Source: a virus. From it: a DNA stretch of 31,331 nt. Below the pieces are notes generated by a model. That model searched no databases. It was not told the DNA's origin and saw only the letters and a list, made by a program, of their open reading frames with translations. Shown piece after piece: positions 27,704 to 31,331 of this stretch (its first letter is position 1; each line of letters starts with the position of its first letter). The stretch spans positions 1-31,331 of the IMG/VR virus record IMGVR_UViG_3300037092_000055, one strand, 5' to 3'. The position numbers were made by a program, and so were the translations under genes.

Positions 27704-27718
27704 GTCCATTACCCGGAC
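27704..27718 (+). promoter_or_regulatory. Dispersed 15-bp site, copy 27
   Basis: GTCCATTACCCGGAC, 25 bases before the start at 27679, in the 108-base gap 27680-27787. A 27-codon ORF here (start near 27764) is too weak to call. Confidence 0.84.
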
Positions 27719-27787
27719 GTCGCCCACTCCCTGCCCACGTGGAGGCTGGTTGATTAGGGAGCATCCCAGGTTCCGCTGGGCCGGGTT

Positions 27788-28621
27788 TTACTTCTTGGCT
27801 TTCTCTGCTTTCTTCTGTGCAGCTTGAATCCTCTTGGCGAGTGCCTTGAGGTACATGAAGTGCCGCCTGTACTCCGCGATCTGCTCCGTCGTGTAGCCTT
27901 CGGAGCGGCCTATGGCGGGTCCGTGTTCGAGCCAGTAGGCGAAGTCGTGGACGTGACACCCTATAGCGATCTGCGTGAGGGAGCAGAGGGACAGAGGGTG
28001 CTTGGTTCCGTAGAGAAGAGGCGGGGTATTTTCCCACGCATTGCCGTACACCCGCGCATCGCCGGACACCTGCGCATTGCCGGACACCCGCGCATTGCCG
28101 TACACCCGCGCATTGCCGTACACCCACGCATCGCCGGACACCCACGCATCGCCGGACACCCGCGCATTGCCGTACACCCACGCATCGCCGGACACCCGCG
28201 CATTGCCGTACACCCACGCATCGCCGGACACCTGCGCATCGCCGGACACCTGCGCATTGCCGTACACCCACGCATCGCCGGACACCCGCGCATTGCCGTA
28301 CACCCACGCATCGCCGGACACCTGCGCATCGCCGGACACCTGCGCATCGCCGTACACCTGCGCATCGCCGGACACCTGCGCATTGCCGGACACCCGCGCA
28401 TTGCCGTACACCCACGCATTGCCGTACACCCACGCATCGCCGGACACCTGCGCATCGCCGTACACCCGCGCATCGCCGGACACAATCGAGGTTGGATGAA
28501 GATAGGCCGAGTCTTCAACTGTGGCGGTTTTGTACACCCAGCCCCCGCCTTTTGAGTGTTGCTTCCAGTCTGCCGGTTTTGAGCCGTAGACGGTATCGAG
28601 TACGTTCTGAGGAACGGCCAT
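27788..28621 (-). CDS. Hexapeptide-repeat beta-helix protein, 277 aa
   Basis: After an N-terminal stretch (MAVPQNVLDTVYGSKPADWKQHSKGGGW, 1-28, then VYKTATVEDSAYLHPTS), residues about 45-193 are roughly 25 copies of a six-residue unit V[SY]G[DN]A[RQW], the pattern of a left-handed parallel beta-helix. The C-terminal part (CHVHDFAYWLEHGPAIGRS...) is a separate globular domain. Similar VSGNAxVYGDA proteins occur in many phages; function unknown. The start at 28621 has AAAGGCGG; an upstream GTG is less likely. A dispersed site precedes it. Confidence 0.88.
   Translation of the reverse strand: MAVPQNVLDTVYGSKPADWKQHSKGGGWVYKTATVEDSAYLHPTSIVSGDARVYGDAQVSGDAWVYGNAWVYGNARVSGNAQVSGDAQVYGDAQVSGDAQVSGDAWVYGNARVSGDAWVYGNAQVSGDAQVSGDAWVYGNARVSGDAWVYGNARVSGDAWVSGDAWVYGNARVYGNARVSGNAQVSGDARVYGNAWENTPPLLYGTKHPLSLCSLTQIAIGCHVHDFAYWLEHGPAIGRSEGYTTEQIAEYRRHFMYLKALAKRIQAAQKKAEKAKK
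28041..28487. repeat. 18-bp tandem repeat encoding the beta-helix
   Basis: Units of GCCGGACACCTGCGCATT and variants (GCCGTACACCCACGCATC and others). Each 18-base unit encodes one hexapeptide. Unit order is mosaic rather than regular, consistent with recombination between units. No spacers, so not a CRISPR. Confidence 0.93.
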
Positions 28622-28637
28622 ACGCGCCGCCTTTCTA

Positions 28638-28652
28638 GTCCAGGTAATGGAC
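28638..28652 (-). promoter_or_regulatory. Dispersed 15-bp site, copy 28
   Basis: GTCCATTACCTGGAC on the minus strand, 16 bases before the start at 28621. Confidence 0.83.
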
Positions 28653-28678
28653 TGGTTGATGGTTATCCGAGCCACTGC

Positions 28679-28828
28679 TTAGCCGTTATCGGCTCCCGCG
28701 TATTCCCCGGCTTCGTATGCGGACAGAGCATGGCCCATAATCTCGTGCCCATTTTCTCCGCACTCCCGACAGATCACTTCATCGTTCCGGGTGTAGGCAA
28801 CGATAATCAACTGCTCCCCACTCAGCAT
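28679..28828 (-). CDS. Small CxxC protein, 49 aa
   Basis: Direct reading from the ATG at 28828 (AAAGG upstream) gives 49 codons to a TAA at 28679-28681. The protein MLSGEQLIIVAYTRNDEVICRECGENGHEIMGHALSAYE has a CREC pair followed by two His, a likely zinc site, with a strand before it. Function unknown. Confidence 0.7.
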   Translation of the reverse strand: MLSGEQLIIVAYTRNDEVICRECGENGHEIMGHALSAYEAGEYAGADNG

Positions 28829-28917
28829 TTTAACCTTTCTCGACTCTTGCCAGCGGTTGAGCCGCCTGAGTCGCTTTCCCGTTTTCCCGCCATACCGGAC
28901 GGGTGCGGGCTGTGCAA

Positions 28918-29136
28918 CTAGTGGGCCTCTACAAAATAGGCAAACACTGTGTCGATGTTTCCCTGTCCGAATTTGTAGCCATTGATAGAAACCCAGGTAA
29001 GGAAGGCGAAAGCCAGGGAGTATTCCGGGGAAGTCATGTACTCCTCTGCTTCCATCAGTGCTTCGTCCGGCTCATAGGAGCCCGCCTGTTCAACGCCTTG
29101 AAGCAGCAGGGTCCGGAGTTTTGCTGATAGTTTCAC
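28918..29136 (-). CDS. Hypothetical protein, 72 aa
   Basis: The GTG at 29136 follows AAAGGAAAA. A helical protein (KLSAKLRTLLLQGVEQAGSYEPDEALMEAEEYM) with a hydrophobic centre (LAFAFLTWVSING). No family recognised. The 89 bases up to the next gene (28829-28917) hold only a weak 23-codon ORF. Confidence 0.74.
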   Translation of the reverse strand: MKLSAKLRTLLLQGVEQAGSYEPDEALMEAEEYMTSPEYSLAFAFLTWVSINGYKFGQGNIDTVFAYFVEAH

Positions 29137-29149
29137 GTTTTCCTTTCTC

Positions 29150-29164
29150 GTCCGGTTAATGGAC
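29150..29164 (-). promoter_or_regulatory. Dispersed 15-bp site, copy 29
   Basis: GTCCATTAACCGGAC on the minus strand, 13 bases before the start at 29136. Confidence 0.83.
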
Positions 29165-29189
29165 GGTTTTGTATGGTACGAAACAACGT

Positions 29190-29795
29190 CTAGTAGTTCC
29201 GCCAGTCCTTGACGTTGGCCACATACAGCCGGTTGAATTCCGCCTGATCTTCGGGCGACAAGTCGTCTTTCCAGATGGACAGGTTCGCCTCCAGGTCGCC
29301 TACGTTACCGATGAAAGCGCCGGATTCGTGCGCGGTGCTTTGGGCCATAACGTACCCATCGGACGTGATTGACAAACTGGACAACTGCCCGCCCTTGCGA
29401 TCACGAGCGCCGTAGTCATGGCCGATGATCGCGCCGACCAGGGCCACCAGCTTTGGACTGAATCCAAACTGGCCGGGGTTGATGCGCTCGGCAAAACTCG
29501 GCTCAGGTTTGGCCGCGAACAGTTCCATGAGCCGGGTGATGGCCGCTTTGTAGTTGCCGTCGAAATACTCCCCGTTGTTAATTGCGACTTGCGGAGTCAG
29601 GCACGACTCGCCGTTTGAAGCGTTGAGCCGCTTGTAGACGATGGTGAACCTCATGCTGTTCGTGAAGTTCTGGCCCGTCAGTTTGCGGTCGTTGTAAACG
29701 GACGCAACACCCTTGTCCGCCAGTTCCTTTTGAATCTGGTGAAGCCGCGAGTATACGCGCTGATACTCAGCCTCTCTGCTCAATCCTGCGCCCAT
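29190..29795 (-). CDS. Hypothetical protein, 201 aa
   Basis: The ATG at 29795 has AAGGGG upstream and lies about 30 bases from a consensus promoter. N-terminal helix (MGAGLSREAEYQRVYSRLHQIQKELADKG), then strands (NSMRFTIVYKRLNASNG), a middle with VALVGAIIGHDYGARDRKGG, and a C-terminal helix (LSPEDQAEFNRLYVANVKDW). I do not recognise the fold. As the first gene after the promoter it may be expressed early. Confidence 0.82.
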   Translation of the reverse strand: MGAGLSREAEYQRVYSRLHQIQKELADKGVASVYNDRKLTGQNFTNSMRFTIVYKRLNASNGESCLTPQVAINNGEYFDGNYKAAITRLMELFAAKPEPSFAERINPGQFGFSPKLVALVGAIIGHDYGARDRKGGQLSSLSITSDGYVMAQSTAHESGAFIGNVGDLEANLSIWKDDLSPEDQAEFNRLYVANVKDWRNY

Positions 29796-29824
29796 CTTGT
29801 TTCCCCTTTCTTGAGGATGTGCTT

Positions 29825-29853
29825 ATAGTAGCACGGTTAAAATTCGTTGTCAA
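29825..29853 (-). promoter_or_regulatory. Consensus sigma-70 promoter
   Basis: Minus-strand TTGACA, 17 bases, TACTAT, reading into the gene starting at 29795. A dispersed site lies 21 bases upstream of the -35. Confidence 0.78.
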
Positions 29854-29874
29854 GCCCAGGCTGTGGAAAACTTT

Positions 29875-29889
29875 GTCCGGGTAATGGAC
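29875..29889 (-). promoter_or_regulatory. Dispersed 15-bp site, copy 30
   Basis: GTCCATTACCCGGAC on the minus strand. It sits 21 bases upstream of a consensus promoter rather than next to a ribosome binding site. The stretch 29890-29965 holds no convincing gene. Confidence 0.84.
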
Positions 29890-29965
29890 TATTGCGCCTG
29901 AATTTGCCGGAGCAAGGCGCGGGCAAAAGGCATGGCCGCTTGTACGTTTGGCCGGAGATAGCGGA

Positions 29966-30214
29966 CTAAACGGTAGCGGCTACAAAGTGAAACCTGCCCC
30001 TCACGACTTGCAAACGGCGGTCGAGAGCGAAGGCAGAGCCGGAGCTAATGCCGTACTCGTGCGCGGCCTCGTTCCACTCCCTGAAAGTCAGATTGTCCTC
30101 GTTCAAACGCTCACGTGCCGCTTGAATGTGAAACTGGACAGAGGCCAGCCGTGATTCCAGGGCCATAATTTCACGCCCCAGGTTGTTAATGCGGGACAAT
30201 TTTCTGTGATCCAT
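29966..30214 (-). CDS. Helical hypothetical protein, 82 aa
   Basis: The ATG at 30214 has GGAGG five bases upstream. The sequence MDHRKLSRINNLGREIMALESRLASVQFHIQAARERLNED is a coiled-coil-like helix, followed by a second helix and a short strand (RLQVVRGRFHFVAATV). A longer upstream frame lacks a ribosome binding site. Confidence 0.78.
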   Translation of the reverse strand: MDHRKLSRINNLGREIMALESRLASVQFHIQAARERLNEDNLTFREWNEAAHEYGISSGSAFALDRRLQVVRGRFHFVAATV

Positions 30215-30267
30215 AACGTCCTCCAATGATGCCGGTATGAAGTAGCGGGGAAAACTACCGGCCCGCT

Positions 30268-30282
30268 GTCCGGGTAATGGAC
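30268..30282 (-). promoter_or_regulatory. Dispersed 15-bp site, copy 31
   Basis: GTCCATTACCCGGAC on the minus strand, starting at the last base of the TAG of the gene 30282-30914 and about 54 bases before the next start. Confidence 0.84.
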
Positions 30283-30914
30283 TACTCTTCGCCGTCCGCC
30301 GCCTTGCGCTCGGCTTCGAGAATTTTGAGTCCTTTCGCGTCCAGCGCATCCCAAAGGATATTGGAGATTTCGCTGTTGCCATCTCCCATCATCATTTCCC
30401 AGGCGTGAAAATCCTTCCGGTCGAAGAACTGGAAGAAAACGGACTCCACCAGGGTGCCGATCTGGTTTGCGTCCCACTTCAAGACGTTCTTTGGCCAGGC
30501 CGTGAGGGAATTGTCATAGTAGGACATGAACCCATCGTAGGATGTGAATTTGTCGTGGATGAGAGAGTCCAGCGCGGTTTTGTCAGCCAGCTTGTACAAA
30601 GCCCACGCCGTGCGCTGCGAAACCGTGCAGAAAATTCGATCAGTTGTGAAGTTGTAGGAATGGGGAGAATTCAACTCCACAAACTTGTATGGAATCTTGA
30701 TCTTCGCCGCGTCCGAGAGCAGCGCGAAGAACTGTCCCGCGTACTCCTGAGCGTAGGCCAGATGGACCTTGCGCCAGTCGATGTGTTCCCAGGAGTCACC
30801 AGCGCTCGGAAGCGGGCGACCATTCTGGTCTGAGAACATCTGCTCCAATTCGCTCTCGATCAGCGAATCGTGGTCCGAATTGTAAAATCCGGTAAAGGGA
30901 ATCGTGGTTTCCAT
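30282..30914 (-). CDS. Conserved phage protein, 210 aa
   Basis: The start is the ATG at 30914 (METTIPFTGFYNSDHDSLIESELEQMF), after GGAGGAAAC. I recall the pattern TTIPFxGFYxSxHDSxI, with SPHSYNFTTDRIF further on, as a conserved phage family of unknown function. The protein is acidic and mixed alpha/beta, with YYDNSLTAWPKN and WDANQIGTLVE. Upstream in-frame ATG (30935) is less well placed. Confidence 0.84.
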   Translation of the reverse strand: METTIPFTGFYNSDHDSLIESELEQMFSDQNGRPLPSAGDSWEHIDWRKVHLAYAQEYAGQFFALLSDAAKIKIPYKFVELNSPHSYNFTTDRIFCTVSQRTAWALYKLADKTALDSLIHDKFTSYDGFMSYYDNSLTAWPKNVLKWDANQIGTLVESVFFQFFDRKDFHAWEMMMGDGNSEISNILWDALDAKGLKILEAERKAADGEE

Positions 30915-30994
30915 TGTTTCCTCCGCTCTCTGCATTTTACAGGCTTGAGACTGTCACGCCTTGAAGCGCGGCTGCATTACGGCCAGGAGGCCGG

Positions 30995-31171
30995 TTAATC
31001 CGAGGATAAGGTGGCGGCAACGCTCTCGTCCTGCACTTCCAGAAACGAGGGGTCCGGGTCATACGTTCCGCCGTCCGAGTACACGGCGTCGATTGCCTCT
31101 TGCTCAGACTCCGCTTCGATGGTTGCACAGCACAGCGTTATTTCTTTCCAGGTTACGTCATATTTTGCCAT
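30995..31171 (-). CDS. DpnD/PcfM-like small protein, 58 aa
   Basis: Direct reading from the ATG at 31171 (GGAGGG upstream) gives 58 codons. The pattern MAKYDVTWKEITLCCATIEAESEQEAIDAVYSDGG, a strand with aromatic ends, then EAESEQEAIDAV and a short tail, fits the DpnD/PcfM-like family of small proteins in phages and mobile elements. Function unclear. The 80-base gap on its left (30915-30994) holds only a short GGCC hairpin. Confidence 0.72.
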   Translation of the reverse strand: MAKYDVTWKEITLCCATIEAESEQEAIDAVYSDGGTYDPDPSFLEVQDESVAATLSSD

Positions 31172-31211
31172 TTTTCGCGCCCTCCATGTGCGCCGTGAGA
31201 CTGCGTGAGAA

Positions 31212-31226
31212 GTCCATTACCCGGAC
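31212..31226 (+). promoter_or_regulatory. Dispersed 15-bp site, copy 32
   Basis: GTCCATTACCCGGAC. It provides the TAA of the partial gene at the right edge and lies 41 bases before the start at 31171. Confidence 0.84.
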
Positions 31227-31331
31227 AGTTGCCCGGCTTCGTGCCGGATTATGGTCATAGACGGCTCTCTTGTTTCGGCGCGTCCAATGCCCTTTGGATG
31301 GTTGCGGAGCTTGCCTTTCGTCTTGCACGAG
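31217..31331 (-). CDS. Partial gene at the right edge (N-terminus missing)
   Basis: A frame open from the window edge ends SMTIIRHEAGQLSG at the TAA of the dispersed site, the same stop arrangement as several other genes, and has the codon bias of the neighbours (many G or C third positions). A second frame, open to 31158, is also possible and would overlap the next gene by 14 bases. Too little remains to assign a family. Confidence 0.42.
   Translation of the reverse strand, partial: SCKTKGKLRNHPKGIGRAETREPSMTIIRHEAGQLSG

Noticed and set aside
27681-28433. Minus-strand frame with GVRQCxGVRRC repeats
   Set aside because: Alternative frame of the hexapeptide-repeat gene, an artefact of the 18-bp repeat.
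28041-28487. CRISPR-like regular repeats
   Set aside because: The 18-bp units are contiguous with no spacers and encode in-frame hexapeptides of a beta-helix.

Overview
The window looks like the early (replication and accessory) region of a tailed bacteriophage or prophage. About 80 mostly very small genes are packed head to tail, and every gene I can support is on the minus strand, so transcription runs from high to low coordinates. Genes usually touch through ATGA, GTGA or TAATG stop/start overlaps, and most have a purine-rich ribosome binding site of the AAGGAGG type. I see no capsid, tail, portal or terminase gene and no tRNA. A tyrosine integrase (20884-21984) suggests a temperate phage. 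The host cannot be named from the sequence; translation signals and promoters are of ordinary bacterial sigma-70/Shine-Dalgarno type.

Layout, left to right (the reverse of transcription order). 1-5.2 kb: small zinc-finger proteins, an endonuclease VII-like HNH protein, and a UvrD/PcrA-like helicase whose N- and C-terminal halves are two genes about 1.2 kb apart. 5.2-12.5 kb: SSB, a RecT/Bet-type annealing protein with a long tail, a clamp-loader ATPase and many small unknowns. 12.5-19 kb: a nucleotidyltransferase and an RNA ligase of the T4 Rnl2 type (a possible RNA-repair pair), small membrane and zinc proteins, a second HNH endonuclease, and a family A DNA polymerase with a 3'-5' exonuclease domain. 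19-22.3 kb: small genes, the integrase, and a 215-bp hexanucleotide repeat array. 22.3-31.3 kb: accessory genes, including one with a tetrapeptide repeat and one with a hexapeptide beta-helix repeat, plus a long imperfect hairpin in a gene-free gap (25921-26052).

The most striking signal is a 15-bp near-palindrome, consensus GTCCATTANCYGGAC, found 32 times with both GTCC/GGAC arms intact, plus several degenerate copies. It recurs about once per kb in both orientations. Most copies lie just upstream of a ribosome binding site, and nine lie inside genes, read in several frames. Inside genes the central TAA is in two cases changed to AAA exactly where it would be an in-frame stop. This behaves like a DNA-level network, best compared with the dispersed 'stoperator' repressor sites of mycobacteriophage L5-type phages, although the sequence is different and no cognate protein is visible here. 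Exact GTCCATTACCCGGAC copies occur only right of 20.8 kb.

The enzymes fit one replication/recombination programme (polymerase, clamp loader, SSB, helicase, annealing protein, RNA ligase, nucleotidyltransferase) expressed as a long leftward operon. Several internal sigma-70-like promoters share an extended -10 box close to GTGTGGTATAATG.
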